Below are positions 22,990 to 35,423 of a stretch of 64,000 bases of DNA, piece after piece. The position numbers and the translations under genes are program-made. The notes below the pieces were generated by a model. That model searched no databases. It was not told the origin of the DNA and saw only the letters and a program-made list of their open reading frames with translations. This stretch comes from Pinus tabuliformis. Its lineage: Eukaryota; Streptophyta; Pinopsida; Pinales; Pinaceae. The stretch is taken from positions 362,115,750 through 362,179,749 of the forward strand of contig CM062814.1 of assembly GCA_031772625.1 (NCBI GenBank). Direction: 5' to 3'. Position 1 is the stretch's first letter; every line of letters starts with the position of its first letter.

Positions 22990-23640
22990 ACTCCCCGATT
23001 AGGCTACTCAACCTCATTCTTCACATCCTAAACTAGCACTACACAGTCTCAACCCCCTAGCAGCATCCTTCTCCCTTGGAACTACTCAATGCACAATGTC
23101 TACCTTGCAGGACTATGCACTGTGTAATTACAGTGCTCAAGTGCAGCCTCTGACCTCCAAAACTGTGCAATTTCTATCTCCTCCCTAGTCAGTACTACAC
23201 ATTGCATAGTCTCAAGGCTCGGGCCTTAGCTGCGAGCTCCTAAACTATGAAATTGTGTAACCACCTCTCTTATCTGCCTCCGGGAACTGTGCAGTGGGAA
23301 AAATCAAGGCTCAATCCTCTAGCTTGAGTCCTTGACACCCTCAACTATGCAGTCCCTCCGCCCAAGCCTCCAGAACTGCACATTGTGTAGTCTGAAGGCT
23401 GAAGCCTCTATACTAAGTCCTTGAGTCACTCAACCGCACAATGCCTTATCCTCTATCCTTCTAGAACTATGCAGTGGGCATCTTCTAGCCTCAAGCCCTA
23501 ACCTTGGGCTCTTAATCCCCTTAACTACACAATATCTTGAACCTAGTTATCCTTAACTATGCGTTGCATAGTATCAAGCCTCAGTCATGGACCTTGACCT
23601 CTTGAACTACACAATCCCTTAGCTAGTCACTCAACCAGTC
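22990..23640. repeat. Degenerate short-period repeat array
   Basis: A core like AACTATGCAATG or AACTACACAATC recurs roughly every 40-70 bp (for example near 23089, 23123, 23163, 23243, 23285, 23343, 23375, 23468, 23524, 23555, 23613), alternating with TCAAGGCT/AGCCTC/CCTTGA blocks. The copies are very diverged. No coding is visible. Confidence 0.55.
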
Positions 23641-24061
23641 ACTAGTTCCAACCCTAACAGGTGAGTTCATGAAATATGTTAGGTTAGTGTTTTTTGGACT
23701 GATGTTGGCTTGTAACGAGTCTATTTGAGTTGTAGGTGCTCCATCTTATCATGACAAGATGATGATGGAGGAGAGGAGAAGGGTACCATGCTAGAAGACA
23801 CATATGAAGTTGAAGGGATGAGATGATCATTAGGAGAGAAGACAAACGAACACCAGATTACAACAAAAGATCAAATATCAGGATGACATGAATGCTCCAT
23901 CTAATTCACAACCCTTTGGAGGGTGGAAATGAAGACCAAAGCACATCTCATGAAGATGAAGCATTGCACATCTCTTGTTGAAGCCGAAGAAAAAACAAAG
24001 AGTGGCTTGACATTACCATGTTGTCATGCAATCCATGTCATAAATGTCATGTCATGTTATA

Positions 24062-24229
24062 AGTCATCATGTGCCACATCATTTGTGGATTATGTAAATT
24101 CTATATTGAAAAATGTACTGTAAAGTGGAAGTCCAAGAGTCATCATGTGCCACATCATTTGCAGATTATGTAAATTCTATATTGGAAAATGTAATTTAAA
24201 GTGGAAGTCCAAGAGTCATCCATGTAATG
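24062..24229 (+). repeat. 76-bp direct repeat (about 2.2 copies) in the element H LTR
   Basis: AGTCATCATGTGCCACATCA starts at 24062 and again at 24138, with a partial third copy from 24214, each 76 bp apart. Confidence 0.85.
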
Positions 24230-25035
24230 TGAAAAGTCATGTGGGAGTTGAAAGGTCATAAAGAAGTGAAACAGTGATGAGGGTGGCCTAAGAGTCACAT
24301 GGTAGGTGAATGATCACCCCACTTTTTATATATACACCCTCATTGTACATTCAAAGGACTTTTAACCTTGGTTCCTCCTACCAAGTATTACAGAGGAAGA
24401 TAGTTGTTTTGGAGGAGCAAGTGAATCTCTAATGCTCCAATATTGGGGTTAGTGGTGTTCATTATCTTGATGTATCTTGGAACTTTTACTTAATTCAGAA
24501 TTTCATTGAGTTGACACACTTTCATGCATATGTTGTGAATATTGTATGATGGTTCTTTGAATGTTTGGGATATATGTTTTTTTCATATGTACTAAGGAAA
24601 TTGAACTATTTGAGTGGCTTTGGTACTTATCTTATTAAAGTTTTGTTCTATTTGCTTTAAGAATCATCGGTACTTTGTGAACTACTATGTTTTTGGATCA
24701 ACGATTCATTCTTATGTACGTATCTGTGTTCATTTTCTAGATTGGTACTAGTACTTGTCTTTAAAAGGCCCACTTTTATCCCACCTTTCGGTAGAAGGAC
24801 CTTGATACTTTCTGTAGCTGAACATTTCACAAGGCATACTCATTTGCTGACCCAAACATGCCTATGTATTACTCTCTTGTTCTTAACCTTATAGCCAAGA
24901 AAAATCTACAATAATACATGGCAGTCAGGCTGATACTCCAGATGGGGCTCCTACTCCAAACAGTGTGAGGTATAATTTGGACTTCACATCAGGGTGACCC
25001 CCTTGATTGACAGATTTCCAGCACCATCAACAAAA

Positions 25036-25052
25036 TGGTGCTAGAAGGAGGG
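25036..25052 (+). other. Element H primer-binding site
   Basis: TGGTGCTAGAAGGAGGG lies three bases after the LTR end. It resembles the TGGCGCTAGAAGGAGGG site found in other plant gypsy elements, with one C-to-T change. Confidence 0.55.
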
Positions 25053-25066
25053 CCATATGACAGGTT

Positions 25067-25986
25067 GTGCTCGTTGATTATGTTTTGAACCTCTTATCTC
25101 AAATGTCTTATCCTCAAATCATACTCTTGGTGTGTTTTTCTAACCTATTCCCTGGTAAACGTTTAATCCCCGATGAGCCTCTTTATCACTTGTCTCAATT
25201 AAAGTTTGATGGTGAGGATGAAACATCGATAACTATTCACATCTCTAATTTTATTAAGCATTGTGAGTTATTATGAAATGGATGATGAATATTTTTCATG
25301 TGTTTCTTTCTTCCTCACCCTTGAAAATTGTGTTAATAGATGGTGTCATACTTTATCATGTGCTTCCATCCATTATTTTCATCATTTCCTTAAGGAGCTT
25401 CATCAAGTATTTTCTAGGTATGATTACCAAGATGTTTATAAAAGAATCAATTAATTAAGAATGAAGCCTGCTGAATCAATTGAGGAGTTTTTCTAATTGG
25501 TTCCTTCACTGCTGATAGGAGTTTCTTGAAGAAGATATAGATTTGGATTTCTTGAAACAAAATTTTTGAGTGTTTGGTTCATATCTCTTTTTACGGTGAA
25601 TCTAAAACACCTAATTTTTCTTCTTCCCAACTCTTACAAATCATGAGACACCTCTAATTTTAGAGGAGGAACCTGCTATTACTTTTGTTCCTTGTCCCCC
25701 TCCTTGTCCAGTTCCGATGAGAGTGCCTTCTCGCAATGGTAATAAAGTTGGGAAATCCTCACATCAAATTCCTAATCCATCTTCTCATCCTCCTTCCTCT
25801 TTTGATGATTCATATCCCATGGAGGAAATTCCGAAATGGTTCATGAAGTCTATGATAAAGACTAATTTCTCTATTAGAAAAGATAATATTAACACTCATA
25901 ACTTTATTCTTGGATATGATTTGTATTTTTGTTATCCTCTATCCTCTACACGCTTTGACTCTTTGTACCGCGATCCACTCGTTTAA
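25067..25986 (+). pseudogene. Element H gag, frameshifted
   Basis: Gag-like reading is spread over three frames. The first (to 25276) has KFDGEDETSITIHISNFIKH; the second (25263-25454) continues with ENCVNRWCHTLSCASIH and FLKELHQVFSRYDYQDVYKR, a typical retrotransposon gag core; the third (25717-25986) is the Pro/Ser-rich C-terminal part. Several indels separate them. No knuckle or protease is reached before element D interrupts at 26144. Confidence 0.7.
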
Positions 25987-26143
25987 TCTTATCCACCAGT
26001 TAGTTTTTCACACACTCTTTATTTTCAAGTTGTTGTTCCAAATTGTGATTAGGTTCATGGTAGTCACATTATGTAGGTAGAGGAGTAGGAAAGTGAATTT
26101 TCTTTCAATATTTCTTCTCTTTTTCAAAGTCCTCTATGTGAAA

Positions 26144-28305
26144 TGTAACACCCCCCCACATCTACAAAGGTAACCAACCAACCGGGGTAATCGTGTGATG
26201 ATAGGCTACTATGATCAGATTCAACCTCCTATATGACCTTAAGGAAGTGGAATCGATAAAGAAATAACATACATACCTTCCACATAAGCTACAGGACTCC
26301 GAGGAAACATCCCAACCACTCAAGTAGGTAGCCCTTGGATCCCACTGAGGTTTTAGACCACTTGACCCCCAGACACTCACATGATATGGACCTAAAATTG
26401 TCTAAGAGGATATGGACACTCTCATGCCAAGGCATGTCGTCATCTAGGGACTATTTTTCCTAGTTTTGTGCCAACGTCCGTGAGATTTGAGCCACTTTTT
26501 CAGGCCCAGAGCCTAGGTCACTACCCATAATTGAATGACACCTTCAAAACAAAAATATTACAGGGGAAAAATGATGCAAATGTAAATACTTGAAAAGCCC
26601 TTAACCAGACCCCCACTAGCCATGACAGAAATTTCATAAAACATATCACAAATATGTAATCTACAGGTGTAAACAATAGATTTAAGCATAGGGGTCTCAT
26701 ACTTATATGAGAATCACTATGAAGCATTGTTACCTTATAGCATTTGTTGCATTATCATCTATTAGGTCATAGATACATTGCTCATTCATTCACAAGTAAG
26801 AACATGATGAGAGCCATACATAGCCACTGTCATAAAACATATACATAAGCATAATAATAGAAACATAAATACTAAGGAAATCATAACCATATGATCAACA
26901 TATAAATGAGTATAATATTCATATAATTACAAGGACAAATAACCTCATATTGATGATGCAAAATACAATCCTAGGATGGGACTACCACGTACCACCTGAC
27001 TATAAAATGGTTGAGGCAAATATCTCTTCATCGTTTCACCTTCATACAATATTCCAAGCATGAATGTGGGACTCAAACCAAAAGAACCATCCAGGGCATG
27101 CCGAAGCTAAACCACCTCACCCTCATCAATAGAAATCAGAATTTATTGTAATCCATCCCAGATCACTTAGGTAATACAATAAACATGTAATAATATGCTT
27201 GACCATAATCTCCACTAGATCACTAGGTCAAAAAAGCATGGATGCCACAGGATCTCTCCACCTACACCATGAGGAATTTTCTTGTCTCCTAGTCTCTTAA
27301 GATTTACCACAATCCACACTAGATCACTAGGCCCTAAACCGAGACCCACGCTCCAAGCTTACCGCATATCCTAACCTAGAATTACTAGGCCCAAAGGAGA
27401 GAAATCAAACTCTTGCCTTTACCGTATGACTTGCCACACACCGACAAGAATTTCTAGCCCCACCAAGGCAACACAATCATGGCTTTACCATACCCCAAAA
27501 CCTGGCTTAGGAGTTACTAGGCTAGTGGCTTTACCATGATCCGCAATCTGGTTCAAGGACCACTAGGACATGTGCTCTATCATTCAGATATCCACCTCAC
27601 TTAGCTTTGAATCCATCAAACAAACCACCTCAACCAAAACATGATAACCCCATCACACTATGGCTCTCTAGAAATGGAAAGGCTAGGCTGAAAGCAATGT
27701 CACACTTGGAAAAACTCATGCCATAACAACAAAAGAACCAAAAACAATATCATGCATTCCAAATCTAGTAAGGAAATACACATGCAACTCAATACCTGCA
27801 AAGAATTTGGTTGTAACTGCTTGATCCTACTCTTCCTTGCTTGCTCCAACCTTCCTCTTACCTTCTTTGCCTTTCTTGATCCAATGCCAATGTTTTCCAA
27901 GAAAACTCTAAGTTTTGAAAAGTGAGAGAGAGAGAGAAAATGAGAGAGCTCCAAAACTAAACTGACAAAAGGTTAAAAAATGATCCTCAGAAGCCTTTTC
28001 ATTAATTCGGCCTCTATTTTCTTCATTTTACATCATCTTCCTTCATTTTCCTCCTCACATGGAACCTGTGACCTTTCACCTTCCTTTTCTCCTAATTTCC
28101 ATTATTTTCATAAATAAATGTGCCAAAAATGCCATTTTCCTTTCAAAAGCATTAGTCATTTCCTTTGGCAATTTCCTTAGCCATAATAAACCAAATGAAC
28201 ACCCACTAGGATATCTTTCCCCACATTCAACTTGGAATAAGTGTCCCATCATCTGTGGTTATTATTTTTTCCTATATTAACTTTTATTACATGGAATTTT
28301 CAACA
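26144..28305 (-). repeat. Element D left LTR (element 3' LTR)
   Basis: It starts TGTAACACC and ends near TTTTCAACA, next to a polypurine tract. The first 100 bp match the right copy at 61206. A GA run at 27926-27941 is a simple repeat. The inner end is placed by TG/CA logic only. Confidence 0.65.
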
Positions 28306-28320
28306 GGGCTATTAAAGAAC

Positions 28321-28330
28321 CCTCCCCCTT
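28321..28330 (-). other. Element D polypurine tract
   Basis: Minus-strand AAGGGGGAGG lies 16 bases from the proposed LTR end, where plus-strand DNA synthesis would be primed. Confidence 0.5.
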
Positions 28331-28689
28331 GGGGGATACCATCCTTGATGTTGAAACACACTTATACCTCAAAAAAACTACTGAAAAACAAACATACTAC
28401 CAATGGATATTTATAACATAACTCAATGTATTATTTACAATGATCACCACGCTAAAAAGAAAACCAATGTGACAACATAACAACATTAAAACTATAATGA
28501 CATGACACGTATACCACCTATTGGATCTTTATAACATGTCTCATGGTGGTATTTACATCCATATACATCTGTACATATACTAAAACATCATCAAACATGT
28601 ACCAAAACATATATCAAAGACATATACCAAAACGCCATAGCAAAAATACTTTTCCTCAAGCAACAAACAATGAAGGATACATAGCCTAC

Positions 28690-29181
28690 ATCTAATCTAC
28701 CATTTCCCATGTAGCTTCATCAAGCCCAACTTGCTTGCACTGAACTTTAACTTTCTTGATTTCTTGGTTTCGAAGCATGAGCACCTTTTTCTTCAATATA
28801 TATTGAGGCTCTGGTTGGAATTCTCCATCTGATTCCACTTGCAATACAGACTAGTCAATCACGTGATCAACATCTTTAAGATACTTATTAAGCAATGAAA
28901 CATGGAAAACATCATGTAATTTCATTCTCGGAGGAATTTCAAGTTGATAGGCTATTGCCCAATCCCCTCAATAATACTGAAGGGTCCACAAAACCATGGT
29001 GCCATCTTGGCATACGATCTAATAAGGATAGTTTCTTTGATTTGATGCGCAAGTGCACTTGTTCCCCAACCTGGAACTCCTTGAACAACCTGTTCTGATC
29101 TACATAGCTCTTCTTCTTATCTTGTGTCTTGTTTAGATTCTTATTTATAACATGCATTTCCTGTTCCATGTCCACCAACAT
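28690..29181 (-). pseudogene. Element D integrase C-terminus and chromodomain-like segment
   Basis: The minus frame from 29181 has DKKKSYVDQNRLFKEFQVGE and VHLRIKSKK, the C-terminal part of chromovirus integrases. After a frame break, 28860-28690 reads EPQYILKKKVLMLRNQEIKK, then VKV, later DEATWEMV, the aromatic/acidic pattern of a retroelement chromodomain; such domains steer integration to particular chromatin. Stops and an indel break it. Confidence 0.7.
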
Positions 29182-30065
29182 GTCTGGTCAAATCAACACC
29201 CTGTTAACTGGATCGCTCCAACTGATGGGATTATTGCAACTCTACCCATACAATGCCTCAAACAAAATCATCTTCAAATATTCCTAATACCCATTTTTAT
29301 AAGAGAACTCTACCAATGGAAGATACTCTTCCCACTTTTGTTGTTGATGCATCACATACATCCTCAACATGTCCTCCCATATCCTGTTGACCCTCTTAGT
29401 CTATCCATCTATATGCGGATGATACGCTATAATGAAGGTCAAATCTATGCCCAAACCTATAAACAAGTCCTTCCACAACTTGGAAGTTAACTTTGCATCC
29501 CTGTCTGACACAATCTTCTTTGGAACTGCATGCAATTTGACCACATCTCGAATGAATACCAGTGCTACATCACTAGTTGAGAATGTAGAATTCACTAGAA
29601 TGAAGTGCACAACCTTTGTCAACCACTCCATAATAACCATGATGGAATCGTGTTGTTTCACCATCCTCGGAAAAACTATGATAAAGTCCATGGAAATGAA
29701 CTCCCATTTCCACTTTGGAATAGCAATTGGCTATAACAATCCACCTAGATGCTTACACGCTACCTTCACACACTGACAATAGAAACACCTAGCCACAAAC
29801 TATGCTACATCCTTCTTCAGATTTGGCCAATAATAAAATTTCTTCACTACGGTCAATCTCTTCTGGTAGCCTAGGTGACCTTAATATGGTTTCGCATGAA
29901 ACTCCCTAAACACCATCTTCTTTAGCTCTCTACTATCTGGAACATATATCCTATTTCTAAATATGGCCAATCCATTTGTCGTAAGACAATAGTCCACATC
30001 TTGTGCACCTACACCTGTACCTATACCTGTACCACTACCTGTACATATACTACTACCTCTATCTC
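29182..30065 (-). pseudogene. Element D integrase core and zinc-binding domain
   Basis: The core on minus (29691-29401) shows MDFIIVFPRMVKQHDSIMV with the first Asp, IVSDRDAKLTSKLWKDLF with the second Asp, and AYHPHIDG before a TAG where relatives continue to the Glu. Upstream (29990-29750) an HHCC-type region is readable with stops. At 29995-30065 a hexanucleotide repeat encodes a Gly-Thr-like linker. Element I sits within this linker. It is inactive. Confidence 0.75.
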
Positions 30066-30537
30066 TGTAGGTTTTAACCCCGTACAGAAATTACCTGCAT
30101 ACGAACTCTAAAACATAGAAAATAAACAATGTGAGAGCGTAACACATAAAACACATATACATAGAGATTTTCCCCTGGATCCCAAAACCGGGACTACCAG
30201 CTTGATTTTTCATTATATTTCTTTGAATGTTATAATACATATTTAAACATGCCGAAGCATCCAATACCATGGACCGAAAACCATTGCATCCAAAACCATG
30301 TGCAGAAATCATACACAAAACCATAGGTGGGTCTGCCCAACCTAACATAGGGTCCAAAACCAAACTTTTCCCGGGCACTGCCCTGGACCCCATGAAGTGG
30401 GGTTACGAGTATGCCTTAAACCCCTTGTGACCCCCCCGCTACACAATCAGTGCAATGAAGGGGGGGCTCCACCCCCCTTCTAACCCCCTAGTTAACTACG
30501 TGGGTTAGTCATGGAAAGAATATAACACAACCCAACA
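30066..30537 (-). repeat. Element I 3' LTR
   Basis: TGTAGGTTTTAACC to AACCCAACA; it matches 34637-35116. A run GGGGGGCTCCACCCCCCTTC near 30463 is shared by both LTRs. The minus strand next to the inner end carries the polypurine tract AAGTGGGAGAA (30538-30548). Confidence 0.92.
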
Positions 30538-30679
30538 TTCTCCCACTTGTTGTTTTCTTTCCACAGAGGGCCACAAGAGATCTTAGTCATTTGTCCAACC
30601 CTACAATGACCATTGTTTCTCTACACCAAGAGAACTTTTTAGAGCTCACAGATTTTTTCAATGCATCTGTAGTATTCTT

Positions 30680-32174
30680 CTAAGTGTCCACCTTTACCAG
30701 CAACACCTTTTTGTCTTCTATCATATCCCTTACAAAGTGATACTGAACATCAATGTGCTTTGTCTTTGAATGATATGCAGGGTTCTTTTCTAAGAAAATT
30801 GCACTTTGTCTATCACAATCTATCCTTATAGCTCTCTTTACTAACCCTATACTTGGACACAATCTCTGCAACCAAACTGCTTCCTTGCTTGCATGAGTGG
30901 CTGCTGTGTATTCCGCCTCTATAGTTGATAGTGCCACTACAGATTGTTTCTTACTCATCCAACTGACTGCACCTCCAAATAGGTTAAACACATACCCACT
31001 TGTAGATCTTCTATGATCTAGATCTCTAGCCCAATCTGCATCAGCAAAGCCACGAATATCCAACACTCTGTCCAATGTTGGTCTTCCTTGGTAGCACAAA
31101 CCATAATCACTAGTGCCACGTAAATACCTGAAAACTCGCTTCGCTGTTGTCCAATGCTCCTTCCCTAGTTTTGACATAAACCTGCTCAATACTCCCATTG
31201 CATGTGCAATGTATGGTCTAGTACAGACCATCACATACATCAGGCTACTGACTACACTTGCATATGGAACACGGGACATATTCTCTTCCTCTTCTTGTGT
31301 CTTGGCACACTGTTCAGCAGATAACTTTACACCTACAAGAATAGGAACCTTCACTGGTTTACTATCCTGCATATTAAACCTCTGCAATATTTTCTTGACA
31401 TACTTCATCTGGTTTAACTAGAGCTTCCTCTTTGCTTTTAATTTCCAATGCCCAAAATATAGTTTGCAACACCAAGATCTTTCATGTCGAATTGGAGGAC
31501 AATTGGGTCTTCAAATCCTGGATAATTTCTTTGTCATTTCCAACCAGCAACATATCATCCACATACAAGACCAGATAAATAACATGGTCACCAATTAATT
31601 TAAAATACAAACAGTGATTTGCTTTGCTTTTGGTGAAGCCAAGTCCCTGTATAAATGTTTCAAATTTCTGATACCACATCCTTGGTGACTGTTTTAACCC
31701 ATACAAAGACTTCTTTAACTTGAATACCAGTTCTTTCTTACCCTTGACCGCAAAGCCTTTAGGTTGCTTCATGTAGATCTCCTCTTCTAGATCCCCATGA
31801 AGAAATGTTTTCTTCACATCCATCTTTTCTACCTCAAAAGCAAAAGCAACAACAATAGATAAAAGTAATCTAATAGAAGCTACCTTGCCAACAGGAGAAA
31901 AAATATCATCAAAATCAATTCCCGACACCTGGGAATAACCTTTTGCTACCAACTGAGCTTTGTATTTCTCCATCTTTCCTTATGCATTTGTCTTCTTCTT
32001 GAACACCTTTTTGCTGCCAATGGGTTTCCTTCCAACCGGCAACTCCACCAGATCCCAAACCTCATTTTTGTGCAAAGATGCCATTTCATCAACCATGGCC
32101 TCTTTCCATAGTTTTCCATCCTTTGAATCTACTGCCTCCTTCATAGTTCTAGGATCATCATCAGTAACATACAA
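30680..32174 (-). pseudogene. Element I reverse transcriptase and RNase H
   Basis: Minus frames 32174-31980, 31973-31482 and 31408-30680 together give the copia RT/RNase H. Visible are KLWKEAMVDEMASLHKNEVW, KARLVAKGYSQ-like start (here KAQLVAKGYSQVSGIDF), SLYGLKQSPRMWYQKF, the catalytic LYVDDMLLVG near 31550, and the RNase H FADADWARD, ALSTIEAEYTA and the KHIDVQYHFVRD ending. Breaks: a TAA at 31980 before the RT start and a stop/frame change between 31482 and 31408. The catalytic residues themselves survive. Confidence 0.9.
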
Positions 32175-32479
32175 AGCAAAATTTGAACAGAAAGCAGATG
32201 GACTATACCTTTCTGGCTGCCTTCTTTCTCAAACTAATCTCCTCACACCCGGAGTTTGCGGCTCTTCATCTTTTGATTCCTCCTCTACTGTAGAGTTTGA
32301 TTCTTCCTCCTTTAGTTCAAACTCTATCTTCTCAGGTTCCTTTGGTTGAACTTCATGTTTAATAACATCTTTCACCTCTTTGAACACCACATCTCAGTTG
32401 TACACAACCTTCCTTATTACTGGGTTCCAAAGCTTATAACCCTTTAAACCATCCTTATACCCAATAAAGATGCACTTTT

Positions 32480-33359
32480 CGGATTTATTATCCAACATGG
32501 TTCATTTCTCCTTTAGAACATGTACATATGCATCACATCCAAATACCCTCATATGTGAAAGAGAGGGTTTCTTACCAATCCATACCTCTTGTGAAGTCTT
32601 ATCCTCCAACACTGATGAAGGTGATTTGTTGACTAGGTAACATGCTATCTCCACCGCCTCTGCCCAGAATTCCTGTCCTAACCCGACACCACTGAGTATG
32701 CTTCTTGCCCTTTCCATCAACGTCTTGTTCATTCTTTTTGAAACTCCATTTTGCTGAGGTGTATATGGAGCAGTCTTCTTCCATGCTATACCACACTTCT
32801 TACAGAATTCTTCAAATTCCTTGCTGCAAAACTCTAAACCATTATTTGTCCTCAGCACCTTTATCTTCTTCTCTGTCTGATTTTCCACGAGAGCCTTAAA
32901 TTCTTTAAACTTGTCAAAGACTTCAAATTTCTTCTTAAGGAAATATATCCATCTATTCCTTGAGAAGTCATCTATAAATGATACATATTACACAGACTTA
33001 CCTAGTGATGGAACCTTCACAGGTCCAAACACATCACTGTGCACAAGCTCTAATATCTGTTTCACCCTCTTACTACCAGAGGGGAAACTCACTCCATTCT
33101 GCTTCCCATAGACAAAATTTTCACAGAAATCAAAATCTAGAGAGATATTACTCATACCTTCTACCATACCTTTACCATGAAGTATTCGAAGGCCCTTATC
33201 TCCAATATGTCCAAGCCTTTGATGCCACAACATGGTCTTCTCTCTAGAGACCACTAGATTTTCTGCTCCACTTTCAGGAACCACAGAACGGTTGCATCCA
33301 TAAAAAACTATGCTACCTTGCAGCTTGTATAGAGTTCCAATCTGAACTCCTCGCATCAA
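32480..33359 (-). pseudogene. Element I integrase
   Basis: Frame 33359-32988 has the copia pre-integrase zinc region (MLWHQRLGHIGDKGLRILHG then DFCENFVYGKQNG). The second Cys of the usual CX2C reads Phe. After a stop near 32986 the core continues at 32888-32502 with LRTNNGLEFCSKEFEEFC (second Asp position reads N: TNNG where TDNG is usual) and APYTPQQNGVSKRMNKTLME (usual Glu reads K). These changes and the stops make it dead. Confidence 0.85.
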
Positions 33360-34520
33360 TACCAGTCCTCCCGAACCATCTTGTAGGTATCCTTCTCGAA
33401 CACTGTTTTTACACCTGTATCATCTAGCTTGCTAACAAAAATTAGATTTCTAGCTAATGCAAGAATATGTAGAACACCTGGAAGTGTTCTAACCCTTCCA
33501 CCTTGCAGCTTCAACTTTACTTTTCCACGACCAATGATTCTAGTCTTCCTGTCATCCCCCAAGAAGACATCACCACCATTATATTTCTCATACTCGTGAA
33601 AACACTCTCTATGTGGAGTGAAGTGAGAGGATGCACCTGAGTCAATCAACCATGCCTCATGATCTACATGTGTACTTGAAGAAGCCAACTACACATCCCC
33701 ACCTTCATCTAAGGTGGTTTTCACCTTTACAGAAGGAGCATCATTAGAACCCTTTCCTTTATCAGGAGCTTTAGATTTACAGTCCCTTTTGTAGTGCCCT
33801 TCCTATCCACATTTCTAGCACACCACCTTTATAGGTTTTCCTAGAGATTTATATCTCCCTCTAGATTTAGATCTCCCACTCAATGACTTATTTTTGTTTC
33901 TATTCTGGCACCGTCCTCGTACAGACAAGGAATCACCATTTTGGCTATCCATATTTTTTCCGTCTCATCTCCTCCGTCACCAAGGATGAGACTATTTCAC
34001 CAAACTACAAGGCAGTTGGATTGCTACCTATTGCAATAACCAAACTATCCCATGAATCTGGTAGAGAACACAACAAACTGATGCACTTATCTTCATCTGA
34101 AATTTTAATATCAACAGATGCTAATTGACCTACCACAATATTAAATGCATTCAGATGCTATGTCACCAAGTCTCCATCTTTCATCCTCAGGTTATACAAC
34201 TTTTTCCGCAGGAACAGTTTATTCACCAGAGACTTAGATTGGTACAAAGTCCCTAACTTGTCCCACAAAGTCTTCGTCGTAGCTTCCCCTGATACATTCA
34301 ACAATATTGAATCTGAGACACACAATCATATTGTGCTCTTTGCCTTCCGATCCAACTTATTCCATTCTTTATTGGACACTACCGTTGGTTTAGTACCCGG
34401 ATCTACTGTGATCCACTGATCTTTATCCACCAACATATCCTCCATCTTGAGTTTCCACAACTCAAAACTCTAACCATTAAATTTCTTGATCTCTATCTTT
34501 CCACTGCTCGTCATCTTCTT
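33356..34520 (-). pseudogene. Element I gag and protease
   Basis: The protease frame (33688-33356) shows AWLIDSGASSHFTPHRECF with intact D-S-G and the usual downstream LPGVLHILALARNLI block. Upstream, at 33840-33770, a CCHC knuckle is readable on minus but has stops in it. Gag proper (to about 34510, start near the MTSSGKIEI-like minus reading) is interrupted by several stops. Confidence 0.8.
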
Positions 34521-34620
34521 TCACCACTAGAATCGATCTCATAGATCTCCCACTGAACAAGGTCTACCATAGGCCTGAGCGAAACCCCTCAGCAATAAAG
34601 GCATCCCCTTGAAGCCAAAA

Positions 34621-34636
34621 CAGCTCTGATACCAAA
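34621..34636 (-). other. Element I primer-binding site
   Basis: Minus TTTGGTATCAGAGCTG abuts the 5' LTR; it is the initiator-Met type. Confidence 0.9.
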
Positions 34637-35116
34637 TGTAGGTTTTAACCCTGTACATAAATTACCTGCATATGAATTCTAAAACACAAAAAATAAATAA
34701 TGCGAGAGCATAACACATAAAACACATATACATAGAGATTTTCCCCTGGATCCCAAAACCGTGACTACCAGCTTGATTTCTCATTATATTCCTTTCAATG
34801 TTATAATCCATATTTATACATGCCAAAGCATCCAATACCATGGAACGAAAACCATCGCGCCCAAAACCATGTGCAAAAATCATGTACAAAACCATAGGTG
34901 GGTCCGCCCAACCTAACATAGTGTCCAAAGCCAAAATTTTCTGAGGCGCTGCCCTAGACCCCCTAAATTGGGGTTACAAGTACACCGCAAACCCCCTATG
35001 ACTCCGTGCCCCCCTCGCTACATAATCAACGCAATGAAGGGGGGGCTCTGCCCCCCTTCTAATGCCTCGGTTAACTACGCGGGTTAGTTGTGGAAAGAAT
35101 ATAACACAACCCAACA
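34637..35116 (-). repeat. Element I 5' LTR
   Basis: 480 bp, TGTAGGTTTTAACC to AACCCAACA; matches 30066-30537 with many C/T and G/A differences. Confidence 0.92.
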
Positions 35117-35423
35117 ACCTCTACATGTACTACTACCTGTACCTGTACTCTGCTGCAACCTATGCACAATATCCATCTACTTGACATCCTGCTGACCTAC
35201 TTGCAAGATCCTATCTTATAAGTCTATCACATTGGAGCTCATAGATGCTAACTGATTTACCTATATCAGACCGATAAGAGCATCTTCCACCTTGTTCCCC
35301 TTTCCTTTGATATACCTGATCTAGAAGTCAAACTCATTGATCAGGTCCAACCATCTAGCTTGCCGAACATTTAGATTCAGCTGGTCAAAAAAATACCTCA
35401 ACCCAATGTGATCATTCATCAGT
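35117..35423 (-). pseudogene. Element D RNase H C-terminal part and Gly-rich linker
   Basis: Minus reading from 35423 gives HIGLRYFFDQLNLNVRQARW then LDLINEFDF, the C-terminal part of a gypsy RNase H, with stops. It joins the part at 57686-57924 once element C and one target copy are removed. Near 35117-35165 the hexanucleotide Gly-rich linker begins. Confidence 0.75.

Larger units (their letters stand above)
23641..26143 (+). mobile_element. Element H: Ty3/gypsy, 5' part only (start approximate)
   Basis: A 5' LTR ends about 25032 (ACCATCAACA), followed by a primer site and a gag region on plus. The element is cut at 26144 by the LTR of element D; its remainder would lie beyond the window. 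The LTR start is not determined. A TATATATA box near 24328 fits LTR promoter position. Confidence 0.55.
30066..35116 (-). mobile_element. Element I: Ty1/copia retrotransposon
   Basis: LTRs of 472 and 480 bp bound a minus-strand gag-protease-integrase-RT-RNase H unit, the copia order. The flanks are ATCTC (30061-30065) and ACCTC (35117-35121), a target duplication with one T/C difference. It lies in the Gly-rich linker of element D. Confidence 0.92.

Noticed and set aside
27926-27941. GA microsatellite as a functional site
   Set aside because: Short simple repeat in an LTR, no further evidence.
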